From Rhodopirellula sp. (GTDB lineage: Bacteria; Planctomycetota; Planctomycetia; Pirellulales; Thermoguttaceae): a stretch of DNA of 46,229 nt. This document shows, one piece after another, positions 33,614-42,250 of the stretch. Below the pieces are notes generated by a model. That model did no database searches. It saw only the letters and a program-made list of their open reading frames with translations, and was not told the DNA's origin. The DNA is taken from the NCBI GenBank assembly GCA_012728855.1, contig JAAYEH010000566.1:1-46229 (forward strand). Direction: 5' to 3'. Each line of letters begins with the position of its first letter. Position 1 is the stretch's first letter. Both the position numbers and the translations under genes were made by a program.

Positions 33614-33752
33614 AAGATATCGAGAATAGCGGCTACGTCAAGCGGACTGTTTCTTGCCCCGTTGGTTCTTCGACTCGGCGGATTTCCGTAGCTTCAGCCG
33701 ACAGACCAACTTCCAGCGATCGGTTCGGGCGTAACTGCTGCGAAAAATTTTT

Positions 33753-34901
33753 TCAACTGGCAAAATCGCTTCGCGGCAGCGAATCCCACAGGTCTTGGTA
33801 GGCGGAGACGACGCGGGCCAGCGTGAACTCCTCTGCTGCCCGCGTCCGGTTGACCCGGCCGAGTTGCTTGGCCAGGGACGCATCCGAGAGAATCGCCGAA
33901 ACCCGCTCCTCCAGAGCCCTCGAATCGCCGAATGGAACCGTCTGCTCTTGGGCATTGGGCCCGAGCAGTTCGCGGACCCCTTCCACATCCGTGGCCACCA
34001 CCGGCATCCGGCTCGCCATCGCCTGGAGAACGACGTTTGGCATACCCTCCCACCGCGACGGCAACACAAGCATCTGACTCGCCGCCAGGATCTCCGGCAC
34101 GTCTTTTCGCCACCCGGCAAAATGGATTCGGTCCGCGAATCCCGTCGCCGCAGCCGCTCGCTGGAGCATCGGCAGGTCTGGACCTTGCCCCACCAGCAGC
34201 AAGTCGCAATCGTGTTGCGGACCGAGCCAGTTCGGCACGGAAGGAATCAGCCAATCGAGCCCCTTCTGATGCTCCATCCTCCCCACATAGGTTACGACTC
34301 GTCTGCCAGGCTTGATCCCGAAATGACGCAGATCTGCCGGCAACGCGCCCGGGTAGGCCGCCACATCAATTCCGTTGGGAATGACGACGATCTTCGATTG
34401 GGGCAGGCCGCCCTCGCAGGCCGAGAAATCCGCCACCGAGCGGCTGACACAGACGTAGCGGTCAACCCAGCGTGAGGTCAGTCGGTCGGCCCAAAGGTGC
34501 CACCGGTGCCGTCGTTCCGCCACACGGATGCCGGACAACACCCGCGGAACTCCCACTTTTCTCGCCGCCAGCCGTCCCAGCAGGTTTGCGTGGAAGAGAA
34601 AACACTGCACGAGCTTGACTCTCCGCCGAGCCAACTCCTGAATCAGTCGTCGGTAAACCGGAAGCAGATCCCGTTTTCGGCGGGCCCCGAGGCAATGAAC
34701 CGGAATACCAGCCTGCTGAAGCGGTGAGAGGCACGAGGGCTCACCCGGGGAGGGCTGCGGGCCGAGGCAGTAGACCACGGGCTCAAAACGGCTGCGGTCC
34801 AAGCGAACGACCAGGTCAACCAGAGCCTGTTCGGCCCCGCCAACGTCCAGCTCGGTAATGCATAGTGCCACGGCCGTCGGTGTTGTGGTCAAGGCAGACA
34901 C
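33753..34901 (-). CDS. Glycosyltransferase family 4
   Basis: A 382-residue GT-B-fold retaining glycosyltransferase. The N-terminal domain begins CITELDVGGAEQALVDLV, typical of GT4. In the C-terminal domain VVTYVGRMEHQKGLDWLIP and LLLVGQGPDLPML are conserved, and the E-x7-E-type sugar-nucleotide motif region is LPSRWEGMPNVVLQAMA. It transfers a hexose from a nucleotide sugar to a lipid- or polysaccharide-linked acceptor, unknown here. Start is uncertain: GTG complementary to 34899-34901 abuts an AAGGG sequence, while TTG at 34892 has AGGGG at about 8 nt and may be the real start. It is immediately upstream of mraZ but 179 bp away. Confidence 0.87.
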   Translation of the reverse strand: MSALTTTPTAVALCITELDVGGAEQALVDLVVRLDRSRFEPVVYCLGPQPSPGEPSCLSPLQQAGIPVHCLGARRKRDLLPVYRRLIQELARRRVKLVQCFLFHANLLGRLAARKVGVPRVLSGIRVAERRHRWHLWADRLTSRWVDRYVCVSRSVADFSACEGGLPQSKIVVIPNGIDVAAYPGALPADLRHFGIKPGRRVVTYVGRMEHQKGLDWLIPSVPNWLGPQHDCDLLLVGQGPDLPMLQRAAAATGFADRIHFAGWRKDVPEILAASQMLVLPSRWEGMPNVVLQAMASRMPVVATDVEGVRELLGPNAQEQTVPFGDSRALEERVSAILSDASLAKQLGRVNRTRAAEEFTLARVVSAYQDLWDSLPRSDFAS

Positions 34902-34963
34902 CCCTTGGAATAGCTACCCGCAATGAATACAACGCGAATTCCTTCGCCGATGCTTAGCAACAT

Positions 34964-35149
34964 TCGAGAAATAAGAGCCTATCCCAAAACCGCCGGGGAC
35001 TGGCTCATTTTGCGGAGTCTTCGGAGCAAAATGTGCCTGTCCCCCTCTCCGCCAAGGTTTTGGGATAGGCTCTAAGTGTCAGGAACCGTTTGTGCGAAGC
35101 ACCCGGAGGGCCGGTTCCCGGCAAACGGTTCCTGACACTTATTTCTCGA
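34964..35149. repeat. 28-bp palindrome split by a nested insertion
   Basis: The right arm 35122-35149 is the perfect reverse complement of 34964-34974 joined to 35076-35092 (11 + 17 = 28 bp). The 101 bp between the two left-arm pieces (34975-35075) are the element at 34975-35072 plus one copy of TAA. Removing them restores an uninterrupted 28-bp arm (TCGAGAAATAAGTGTCAGG... ) with a 29-nt loop. The palindrome is in the 330-bp gap between the divergent glycosyltransferase and queA genes. Confidence 0.9.
34975..35072. mobile_element. 98-bp palindromic element inserted with TAA duplication
   Basis: Terminal inverted repeats GAGCCTATCCCAAAACC (34975-34991) and its perfect complement at 35056-35072 (17 bp). 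Internal arms 34995-35013 and 35026-35044 pair with two mismatches and carry the GGGGACAGGCAC/GAGCCAGTCCCC core in inverted orientation relative to 3708-3807. It is flanked by TAA at 34972-34974 and 35073-35075. It encodes no protein; if mobile, it must be mobilised in trans, as for MITE- or REP-like elements (inference). Confidence 0.82.
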
Positions 35150-35232
35150 GCAATCCTTAGGCCCTGCACGGATCAAGGATAAGGGCTTATACTCCATTTA
35201 CGTCGAAAGAAGAAAGCGGAGATAGAAAGGAT

Positions 35233-36297
35233 ATGGTCGGTTCAGACACTATGGCGGAAATGGACCGATACGATTACCCACTTCCCCGTCGCCTTGTCGC
35301 CCAGACGCCGCTGCTGCGGCGTGCCGATGCGCGTCTGTTGCTGGTGGACCGGGAGCATAACTCCCTGGCGCATCACCACGTACGCGATCTTGACGAGTTG
35401 CTGCGGCCCGGCGATTGCCTGGTACTGAACGATACTCAAGTCGTCCCCGCCCGCTTGGTGGGCTTTCGAACCAAGACCGGAGGCCGCTGGGAAGGGCTTT
35501 ATTTGGACACTACTCCGGAGGGGTTTTGGCGAGTCTTGGGGAAGACTCGTGGGACTCTGACTACCGACGAGACAATTACCTTGCTGGACGGGCAGGGACG
35601 GGAAGGTCTCCGGCTCCGCATTGGCGTCAAGCAGCCGGGCGGTGTCTGGCTTGTTCGTCCGGAGGCCGATGAGGAGACGTTTTCCCTGCTACAACGCATT
35701 GGGCGGATCCCTTTGCCGCCTTACATTCGAAAAGGCGAAATGGTCGAGGCCGACCGCCAGCAGTATCAAACCGTCTTCGCGCGGAGGCCCGGTGCGATCG
35801 CCGCTCCCACAGCGGGCCTGCACTTCACCGAAGCCCTGTTGAAATCGCTTCACGACATGGGCGTGAGGCTCGCCTGGGTCACGCTGCATGTGGGCCACGG
35901 CACGTTCCGGCCTATCGAAACGGCAACGCTCGGCGAACACGAAATGCACTCGGAGCGGGCCCATGTCGGCCAGGAAACCGTCGACGCGATCCGCGATTGT
36001 CGCAGCCGCGGCGGTCGCGTGGTGGCTGTCGGAACCACGGTCGTCCGCGTATTGGAAACGGCCGCCTCCGAGGGGGAACCGAAGCCTTTCCACGGGCAGA
36101 CCGATCTCTTCATCCGGCCTCCCTACCAGTTCAGGACGATCGACGCCCTCTTGACGAATTTTCATCTCCCCCGAACCACGCTTCTCGTTCTCGTTCGGAC
36201 ATTTGGCGGCGACGAATTGGTGATGCGTGCCTATGAGGAGGCGATTCGCGAGGAATACCGTTTCTACAGCTACGGCGACGCCATGTTCATCGTCTAA
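35233..36297 (+). CDS. queA: S-adenosylmethionine:tRNA ribosyltransferase-isomerase
   Basis: A 354-residue QueA, which transfers and isomerises the ribosyl moiety of SAM to preQ1 in tRNA, the penultimate step to queuosine. Conserved features are RADARLLLVDRE, GDCLVLNDTQVVPARL, RIPLPPYIRKGEMVEADRQQ split as in the family, YQTVFARRPGAIAAPTAGLH, TLHVGHGTFRPI and NFHLPRTTLLVLVRTFGG. Length is normal. ATG at 35233 has AAAGGA 2-3 bases upstream of good spacing (GAAAGGATATG), though a shorter start at MAEMDRYDYPLP is possible. A TATACT box at 35188-35193 may be the -10 of its promoter. First of a plus-strand run with Nudix and cysteine desulfurase. Confidence 0.95.
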   Translation: MVGSDTMAEMDRYDYPLPRRLVAQTPLLRRADARLLLVDREHNSLAHHHVRDLDELLRPGDCLVLNDTQVVPARLVGFRTKTGGRWEGLYLDTTPEGFWRVLGKTRGTLTTDETITLLDGQGREGLRLRIGVKQPGGVWLVRPEADEETFSLLQRIGRIPLPPYIRKGEMVEADRQQYQTVFARRPGAIAAPTAGLHFTEALLKSLHDMGVRLAWVTLHVGHGTFRPIETATLGEHEMHSERAHVGQETVDAIRDCRSRGGRVVAVGTTVVRVLETAASEGEPKPFHGQTDLFIRPPYQFRTIDALLTNFHLPRTTLLVLVRTFGGDELVMRAYEEAIREEYRFYSYGDAMFIV

Positions 36298-36333
36298 CCA
36301 CGAACTATCACTCGCCCGAAAAGGATTGGCCAC

Positions 36334-36975
36334 GTGCCCGAACTACTCGCCGAACGCGTGTTGGTCGTACCGACCGAATTATTCCACCGACTGGGCCATT
36401 TTCAGGGGTTTCACCACGATCCACAGCCCTACCTGGCTGAATTGCTCAGTCCGGAACAGACCAGCTACCGGCCGCGAAGCGAGGTGGAGCAAGATCCCGG
36501 CTTCAAGCAGTTGATCCCTTACGTGATTCTCTCGCATCGCGACACGGGCGGCCGCTGCACCGTGTTTCAGTACACGCGGGGCACGGGCATGGGCGAGGGT
36601 CGGCTGCACAAGAAGCGCAGCGTCGGGATCGGCGGCCACATTTCGACGGTCGACGCCGGCGCGGATGGCAAGAGCAAGCCGTACGAGGAAGGCATGCGGC
36701 GCGAGCTCGAGGAAGAGGTCGCGATTGGTTCGCCCTACGCGGCGCGTTGCGTCGGGCTGATCAACGACGACCAGAGCGACGTCGGCCGCGTCCACCTGGG
36801 AGTTGTCCACCTCTTCGATTTGGAGCGTCCGGAGGTGGAACCTCGCGAAGACGATATTCTCGAGTGCGGCTTCCGGCCGGTAGATGAAATGCTCGGCGAC
36901 CTTTCGGCTTTCGAGACATGGTCGGAGATATGCCTGCGGGCGTTGTTCGGAACGCAAGAGGCCCGGAGCAAGTGA
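36334..36975 (+). CDS. Nudix hydrolase family protein
   Basis: A 213-residue Nudix-fold protein. The Nudix box is visible as GGHISTVDAG...YEEGMRRELEEEV: the GG-H start, then a short insert (DGKSKP), then the core E-x-x-x-R-E-L-x-E-E that coordinates Mg2+. Upstream VILSHRDTGGRCTVFQYTRG forms the preceding strands. Nudix enzymes cleave diphosphate-linked nucleotides, but the insert and the about 65-residue N-terminal extension give no substrate. The start is GTG at 36334 with AAAGGA about 8 nt before. Its stop overlaps the GTG start of the cysteine desulfurase, so the two are coupled. queA is 37 bp upstream. Confidence 0.82.
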   Translation: MPELLAERVLVVPTELFHRLGHFQGFHHDPQPYLAELLSPEQTSYRPRSEVEQDPGFKQLIPYVILSHRDTGGRCTVFQYTRGTGMGEGRLHKKRSVGIGGHISTVDAGADGKSKPYEEGMRRELEEEVAIGSPYAARCVGLINDDQSDVGRVHLGVVHLFDLERPEVEPREDDILECGFRPVDEMLGDLSAFETWSEICLRALFGTQEARSK

Positions 36976-38162
36976 TCGCGACTCCCATTTACATGGACAA
37001 CCACGCCACGACGCGGGTCGATTCTCGCGTTCTGGAAGCGATGCTGCCCTGGTTCACCGAGCAGTACGGCAATGCGGCCAGTGCGAGCCACGGGTTCGGT
37101 TGGCAAGCCAAGGAAGCGGTCGACGGGGCCCGGGCATCGCTTGCCGCCGCCATCGGCGCCAAGGCCAAGGAGATCGTCTTCACCAGCGGCGCGACGGAGA
37201 GCAACAATTTGGCGATCCGAGGCGTGGCGGAGTCGTCCGGCCGCAGGGGCAATCATATCATCAGCGTGGCCACCGAACACTCGGCCATACTCGACCCACT
37301 CGATAAACTCTCGCGGCGAGGTTACGAGGTGACGCTGCTGCCGTTCATCCCCTCGCCCGATCCGCTTGCCGGGCGGATTCGGCCCGAACAAGTGGCCGAT
37401 GCCCTACGCGACGACACGATGCTGGTTTCCGTGATGCTCGCCAATAACGAGATCGGCGTGCTCCAACCGCTGGAAGAGATCGGACGAATTTGCCGGCAGC
37501 GCGAGGTCCTGTTCCATACCGACGCGACCCAGGCCGTCGGCCGCGTGCCGGTCGATGTCCAGCGGCTCTCCATCGACCTGATGAGTTTCAACGCGCACAA
37601 GATTTACGGGCCGAAGGGGATCGGCGCGCTCTACGTGCGTGGGCGGTCGCCGCGAGTTCGGATCGAGCCCCAGATCCGCGGCGGCGGCCACGAAAACGGG
37701 CTCCGCAGCGGAACTCTCAATGTTCCGGCCATTGTCGGCTTCGCCCTCGCGGTGGAACTGGCGCTGGACGAAATGCCGTCGGAAAGCCTGCGACTGGCTG
37801 CCCTGAGAGATCGGCTTTACGAAGGGATCATCGCGGCGGTTTCCGACGTCGCTTTGAACGGCCCGGCGCTCCGTTCGGAACTGCGGCTGCCGGGAAATCT
37901 CAATCTCCGTTTTGCCCGCGTCGACGGTGAGGCGCTCTTGCTGAGCATGCGTGACGTTGCCCTCAGTTCGGGCAGCGCCTGTACGTCGGCCCACCCGGGA
38001 CCGAGTCACGTGTTGCGGGCAATCGGCCTTTCGGAAGAGCAGGCCCGATCGAGCCTGCGATTCGGGCTGGGGCGGTTCAACACGAGTGACGAGGTCGATT
38101 GGGTTGTCGAGAAACTCCGCGAGGAGGTTACGCGACTGCGAAGGATGAGCAGCCTGTCTTAA
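36972..38162 (+). CDS. Cysteine desulfurase (NifS/IscS family)
   Basis: A 396-residue PLP-dependent cysteine desulfurase that mobilises sulfur from cysteine for Fe-S clusters or tRNA thiolation. Landmarks are IYMDNHATTRVD at the N-terminus, FTSGATESNNLAI, the PLP lysine in FNAHKIYGPKGIG and the active Cys in SSGSACTSAHPGPSHVL. The long loop around the Cys resembles group I (NifS/IscS). The start is placed at GTG 36972, giving (M)IATPIYMDNHATTR and overlapping the Nudix stop; ATG at 36918 or 36993 are alternatives. It follows queA and Nudix, so a tRNA-modification link is possible but also commonplace. A small TGTTGCC/GGCAACA hairpin follows at 38201-38218. Confidence 0.93.
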   Translation: MIATPIYMDNHATTRVDSRVLEAMLPWFTEQYGNAASASHGFGWQAKEAVDGARASLAAAIGAKAKEIVFTSGATESNNLAIRGVAESSGRRGNHIISVATEHSAILDPLDKLSRRGYEVTLLPFIPSPDPLAGRIRPEQVADALRDDTMLVSVMLANNEIGVLQPLEEIGRICRQREVLFHTDATQAVGRVPVDVQRLSIDLMSFNAHKIYGPKGIGALYVRGRSPRVRIEPQIRGGGHENGLRSGTLNVPAIVGFALAVELALDEMPSESLRLAALRDRLYEGIIAAVSDVALNGPALRSELRLPGNLNLRFARVDGEALLLSMRDVALSSGSACTSAHPGPSHVLRAIGLSEEQARSSLRFGLGRFNTSDEVDWVVEKLREEVTRLRRMSSLS

Positions 38163-38379
38163 GCCTCCCTTGCTGTGAAAAGTCACCCGTCACCGGCTCG
38201 TGTTGCCAATCGGCAACAGCCACTCCCTGCTGCCATCCGCGCCTCGCCGTAACTCTGCCGCAATACCGGGCTGAAGCGGAGAATCGTCCGCCAGACCCGG
38301 CGGCCACCGCCCATTGGCACCAGTCTTGCACTATGGGCATAGCGGCTGAGAGAATGAGACCTTGGGAGTTGCCGCACCG

Positions 38380-39513
38380 ATGCCCAGCGTTTTGGAAATC
38401 AACGAAATTGACGATCTGGCAGACCATCGCTTGCTGTGGAATGCTCTGCTGCCGCGAACCCGCAACGCCACGTTCTTCCAGTCGCTGGACTGGCTCGTGA
38501 CCTACTGGAAGCATTTTGGCGACCGGCAGCGGCTTCGCGTGCTGGTGGTGTCGTCGGCGGGGGAAACGATCGGCATTCTTCCGCTGGCCGTGCGAACGGA
38601 AACAACCCGCCTCGGACCGATTCGCGTGCTCGGCTATCCGCTGGACGACTGGGGCACGTTCTATGGGCCCATCGGGCCTAATCCAACCGCCACCCTTGCC
38701 GTCGGCATGGCCTACGTCCAGCAGACTCGCCGCGATTGGGATCTGCTCGATCTGCGGAACATCGATGCGTCGAATTGCGATTTCGGCCGCACGCCCGGCG
38801 CGATGCGGTTGGCGGGCATGCAGCCTTATAAGCAGGCATGGGGCGAAGGGGCCGTCGTCGAAATGGACGGCACGTGGGGCGAATACTGGCAAAGTCGAAC
38901 CCGAAAATGGTGTCGCAACGTGCGCCGCTGCCAGCGGCGACTGGCCGAACTGGGCGAAATCACGCACTACCGTTACCGGCCCAAGGGACGGGCCTCCGAC
39001 GACGCCGACCCACGGTACGATTTGTTCGACGATTGCTGCAAGGTGGCGCGAGCGAGCTGGCAGGGGTCATCGACCAACGGCACGACACTCTGTCATCACT
39101 CGGTCCGCGACTTTCTTCGCGAGTTGCACGCCGTGGCGGCCGGTGCCGACGGACTCGATACGAACCTCCTCTTGCTCGACGGCGAGCCGATTGCCTTCGC
39201 CTACAACTATCATTACCAAGGCCGGGTGAGCGCGTTGCGCGTGGGTTTCGATCCGCAATACTCCGGCTACGGACCCGGCACGGTGCTCCAGTCGCTGGTA
39301 CTGGAAGACAGTTTCCGCCGCGGCGATCGGCTCTACGATTTCGGGGTCGGTTCTCTCCCCTGGAAACGACCGTGGCAGACGTCGGTCCTCACGACTTATC
39401 GCTACACGCATTTCCCTCTTCCCTCGGCGCGAGCGAATCTTCTCCGCCTCAAGCGGCTGCTGGAAAGCCGCATCCACGGACCGGAACACCCCCGCTACAC
39501 GGTACCGGCATAA
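38380..39513 (+). CDS. CelD/BcsL-type GNAT acetyltransferase family protein
   Basis: A 377-residue protein of the FemAB/CelD-like GNAT superfamily, which attaches acyl or aminoacyl groups to polysaccharide or envelope substrates. Recognisable segments are FFQSLDWLVTYWKHFGD, VVSSAGETIGILPLAV, LDLRNIDASNC and, in the second GNAT half, LLLLDGEPIAFAYNYHYQGRV, FDPQYSGYGPGTVLQSLVLED and LYDFGVGSLPWKRPW. Start ATG 38380 has GGGAG 11 nt upstream; an in-frame TTG at 38362 lies on that site and is unlikely. It is separated from the cysteine desulfurase by 217 bp. A hairpin repeat separates it from the converging polyferredoxin gene. Confidence 0.83.
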   Translation: MPSVLEINEIDDLADHRLLWNALLPRTRNATFFQSLDWLVTYWKHFGDRQRLRVLVVSSAGETIGILPLAVRTETTRLGPIRVLGYPLDDWGTFYGPIGPNPTATLAVGMAYVQQTRRDWDLLDLRNIDASNCDFGRTPGAMRLAGMQPYKQAWGEGAVVEMDGTWGEYWQSRTRKWCRNVRRCQRRLAELGEITHYRYRPKGRASDDADPRYDLFDDCCKVARASWQGSSTNGTTLCHHSVRDFLRELHAVAAGADGLDTNLLLLDGEPIAFAYNYHYQGRVSALRVGFDPQYSGYGPGTVLQSLVLEDSFRRGDRLYDFGVGSLPWKRPWQTSVLTTYRYTHFPLPSARANLLRLKRLLESRIHGPEHPRYTVPA

Positions 39514-39650
39514 GTAGATCCCGCTTGCCGAGCGGGATCTTGCGTTACAGGTTCCGCCAGCGCGCCGGACGCGAGGCCAACGCCGGTCTCAAATCCCGCT
39601 TGCCATACAAAACCTCGCTCCACAGATCCCGCTCGGCAAGCGGGATCTAC
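39514..39650. repeat. 27-bp inverted repeat whose arms are themselves hairpins
   Basis: 39514-39540 and 39624-39650 are perfect reverse complements. Each arm contains AGATCCCGCT and AGCGGGATCT separated by five bases, so each folds alone into a 10-bp hairpin or both fold into a long one. The first copy starts directly after the acetyltransferase TAA (the repeat begins at base 39514), the second ends 3 bp before the polyferredoxin stop. This is the natural place of a bidirectional terminator between convergent genes. Confidence 0.85.
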
Positions 39651-39653
39651 CGC

Positions 39654-41309
39654 TCAATAGAGGTCGTCCTCCGGCAGAATCGGTTGATTCGCCGGATTGC
39701 GGCTTTCGTTGGCCGAGGCGACGCGTATCCCCGGGCGATCCTTCAGCGGGCAGACGCTTTCGCAGACGCCACAGCCGATGCAGAGATCCGGATCAACGTA
39801 CGGTCGCTTGATAGTCTTCATCTCGCCGTTACGATCGCGGATTTCCACGTCCAACGAGTAGATGGCCTTATCGGGAATCGGGCAGTGCTCCTCGCAAACC
39901 ATGCAGTCGCGCCCGTAGGCGTAAGGAATGCACCGCGACGTGTCGAAGCCAGCCAGTCCCAGCCTGGTTTCTTGTTTTTCGGGGATCGAAAGGGGCTGAA
40001 TCGCCTCGGTCGGGCAGACTTGCGTACAGAGGTTGCAGTCGAAATCGCAGTAACCGAGACGAGGAACGAGTCGCGGAGTCCAGAGCCCTTCCAGGCCCGC
40101 CTCGAAAAGAGCCGGCTGCAGGCCGCCTGTCGGGCAAACCTTCATGCATAAGCCACAAGCGGTGCAGCGTTGGAGGAAATCTCGCTCGCCTCGCGATCCC
40201 GGGGGGCGGATCAAATCCGGATGGAACCAGAGGCCGCGGGCCTGATAGCCAAGCCGCGAGGCACTGGACTGCGGTCCCGATCGCAACAGCCATAATCCCG
40301 CCAGGCCGCCCAGCATCGAGGCGGCGAGCATCCGCTTGGAGAGATCGACGCTTTCGATGGCCGGCTCGCGTCGCCAGGGAACCGTCAGGGAGAACGAAAG
40401 ACTCTGGCGACGGCAGGACTCCGAGCAATTGAAACAGCTAAAGCACTCCGACGGTTTCCATTGCGAGCCGGGAGCGGACGCTGCCGCGCCGTGGCAAGCC
40501 GACGCGCAGAGGTCACACTGATTGCACCCTTCGGCGGCTACCTTCCGCCGCACCAGCGGTCGCCAGGCCAGCACACCCAACATCGCTCCCAACGGGCAGA
40601 GATAGCGGCACCAGAACCGCCGTCGCCAAGCGTTGGCCAGCAAGGTGGCCACAAACAGCGTTAGGATTACCGCCGCGCCCAGGAAAGTCTGGTTCTCCAC
40701 GGCGAAAACGTGCCGGCGGAGGAAACCGCGAGCCGGTTCGGTGGCCGAGGCGAGCCGCCACGAGCCGACGCCCGGATCGGCTTGATAGATGGCTGTCGTG
40801 CCCTCGTCAACCGCCCATTGAAACCCGGGCAGCACGGCTACGGTGAGGCTGCGGTAGAGAAAGACGATGGGATCGAAAAGGGTCGCCCAGTGCCCGCCGA
40901 TCAGTGCCATGGCCAGAAGTCCGGCGAGCAAGTAGTACTTCGTCCGCTGCCGGGGCGACCAGTGATCGCGGCGTTTGCGATTGGGCCAGACGCGATCGCA
41001 AACCGCGCCGGCGCCGGCGTGGAGCGTGCCCAGCGGGCAAACCCAACCGCAAAACACACGGCCGAAGAGGACGGTCACGACGACTGTCACCAGGGCCAGT
41101 AGCGCGATCGCCGGCACGGCATGACCGGAGAGCCACGTCGCGACCAACAGCAGCGGGTCGATCCAAAAGAACAGTCCCAGCGCAGGATTCAACTCCGTGC
41201 CGGCACGGAGGCGGGCCGCCACGAATAACCAAGCGAACAGAAGGAAGCATGCGACCTGGACGACCCGCCGGAGATTCGCGCCGCAGAGCGCTCGCCGCAT
41301 CCGGCTCAT
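39654..41309 (-). CDS. Membrane polyferredoxin (NapH/NosR/CcoG-like 4Fe-4S protein)
   Basis: A 551-residue integral membrane iron-sulfur protein. The N-terminal part has about five hydrophobic segments and the two FCGWVCPLG and WCRYLCPLG motifs typical of NapH/NosR/CcoG electron-transfer proteins. Soluble Cys clusters follow: CNQCDLCASAC, CFSCFNCSESC, CTACGLCMKVCP, CDFDCNLCTQVCP, CMVCEEHCP and CIGCGVCESVCP, enough for several 4Fe-4S clusters. It probably passes electrons between quinol or ferredoxin and a periplasmic or cytoplasmic partner. Its ATG overlaps the stop of the DUF362 gene (ATGA), so the two form one unit. No reductase subunit is nearby, so the pathway is unknown. Confidence 0.87.
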   Translation of the reverse strand: MSRMRRALCGANLRRVVQVACFLLFAWLFVAARLRAGTELNPALGLFFWIDPLLLVATWLSGHAVPAIALLALVTVVVTVLFGRVFCGWVCPLGTLHAGAGAVCDRVWPNRKRRDHWSPRQRTKYYLLAGLLAMALIGGHWATLFDPIVFLYRSLTVAVLPGFQWAVDEGTTAIYQADPGVGSWRLASATEPARGFLRRHVFAVENQTFLGAAVILTLFVATLLANAWRRRFWCRYLCPLGAMLGVLAWRPLVRRKVAAEGCNQCDLCASACHGAAASAPGSQWKPSECFSCFNCSESCRRQSLSFSLTVPWRREPAIESVDLSKRMLAASMLGGLAGLWLLRSGPQSSASRLGYQARGLWFHPDLIRPPGSRGERDFLQRCTACGLCMKVCPTGGLQPALFEAGLEGLWTPRLVPRLGYCDFDCNLCTQVCPTEAIQPLSIPEKQETRLGLAGFDTSRCIPYAYGRDCMVCEEHCPIPDKAIYSLDVEIRDRNGEMKTIKRPYVDPDLCIGCGVCESVCPLKDRPGIRVASANESRNPANQPILPEDDLY

Positions 41310-42250
41310 GAGACGGCGATCTCCTTCAGCGCCAACGAGCGATAGTCCATCTTACCTAGTCCGGCTTTGTCGCCCTTGACGATCGACTCAATCTCCTGCG
41401 GCTTGCGGCCGAGCACTTCGGCGCCCCAGGCGTCGAGCGCCACGGGGTCGACGCCGGCGGCCAGCGTCATCGTCAGGGCGACATCCTCGGGTTTGCCCCC
41501 CTTGGGCCCGTGGTCCTTGAGGATCCGCACGGCGTCCAGCAGGCAGATCTGCGGCTTCATGAAGCGGGTGATGTCGACCAGGCAGTTGGAAATGTCCTGG
41601 TGGAAGAGCTTGCGGTTCTCGATCACCCCCATGTAGTTCTTCATGCACATGGTGGCCCCGGCCAGGCCATGATGCTTGACCACCGGCACGTTGATCACCA
41701 GGTCGCATTCGACGATGCCCGGGAAGACCGGGATGCTCGTCACCCGTTCGCCGCGGATATTCATTTCGCGGAAACGGCTGCGGTCGAGGAAGAGAACCTC
41801 GGCGCCGGCTTTCTTGGCGGCGTCGGCGATGCCGCTGGTTGCGTAGGTTTTCTGGGCTAGGTCGCAGGGGTTGTCGCCAACCTTGACCGACTTAGCGCCG
41901 GCGTCCAGCGCCAGCCGAATCAGCGTGGCAACAACGTCCGGATTCGTATTGGCGGCCAGTTCCGGGCTGCGATCCCAGCCGATATTCGGCTTGATCCAAA
42001 CCACCGAACCGCGGCTGACAAACCGTTTCATGCCTCCCAGCGCGTCGATCGCCTGCTCGGTCATCCGAACGGCCGCCTTTTCGATCTCGCTGGCCGATGG
42101 GGTGCCGGAACCGGACCACTTGGCAATCGCCATTTCGGTGGACTCACCGGCTGCCCTCGCCGTGGCTCGCGGGTCCGCTCCCAAAGCAACCGCTCCCGCT
42201 ACCGCCGCGGAACGGAAGAGAAAATTTCGACGGGAATACGACTCGTTCAT
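41306..42250 (-). CDS. DUF362 domain protein with Tat signal
   Basis: A 314-residue protein with a twin-arginine leader (SRRNFLFRSAAVAGAVALG, about residues 6-24) followed by a DUF362 domain. Distinctive regions are GSVVWIKPNIGWDRSPE, PDVVATLIRLALDAGAKSVK, DLVINVPVVKHHGLAGATMC and MKNYMGVI, then PQICLLDAVRILKDHGPKGG. Many DUF362 proteins sit beside or are fused to ferredoxin domains; the downstream polyferredoxin supports that. The biochemical activity is not established. The ATG complementary to 42248-42250 has AGGAG about 8 nt upstream; the frame open to 42421 is extraneous. It is folded before export if the Tat leader works. Confidence 0.87.
   Translation of the reverse strand: MNESYSRRNFLFRSAAVAGAVALGADPRATARAAGESTEMAIAKWSGSGTPSASEIEKAAVRMTEQAIDALGGMKRFVSRGSVVWIKPNIGWDRSPELAANTNPDVVATLIRLALDAGAKSVKVGDNPCDLAQKTYATSGIADAAKKAGAEVLFLDRSRFREMNIRGERVTSIPVFPGIVECDLVINVPVVKHHGLAGATMCMKNYMGVIENRKLFHQDISNCLVDITRFMKPQICLLDAVRILKDHGPKGGKPEDVALTMTLAAGVDPVALDAWGAEVLGRKPQEIESIVKGDKAGLGKMDYRSLALKEIAVS

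Noticed and set aside
33638..34254. Overlapping minus-strand frames in the glycosyltransferase
   Set aside because: They are alternative frames of the GT4 gene with Arg/Ser-rich products and no ribosome site.
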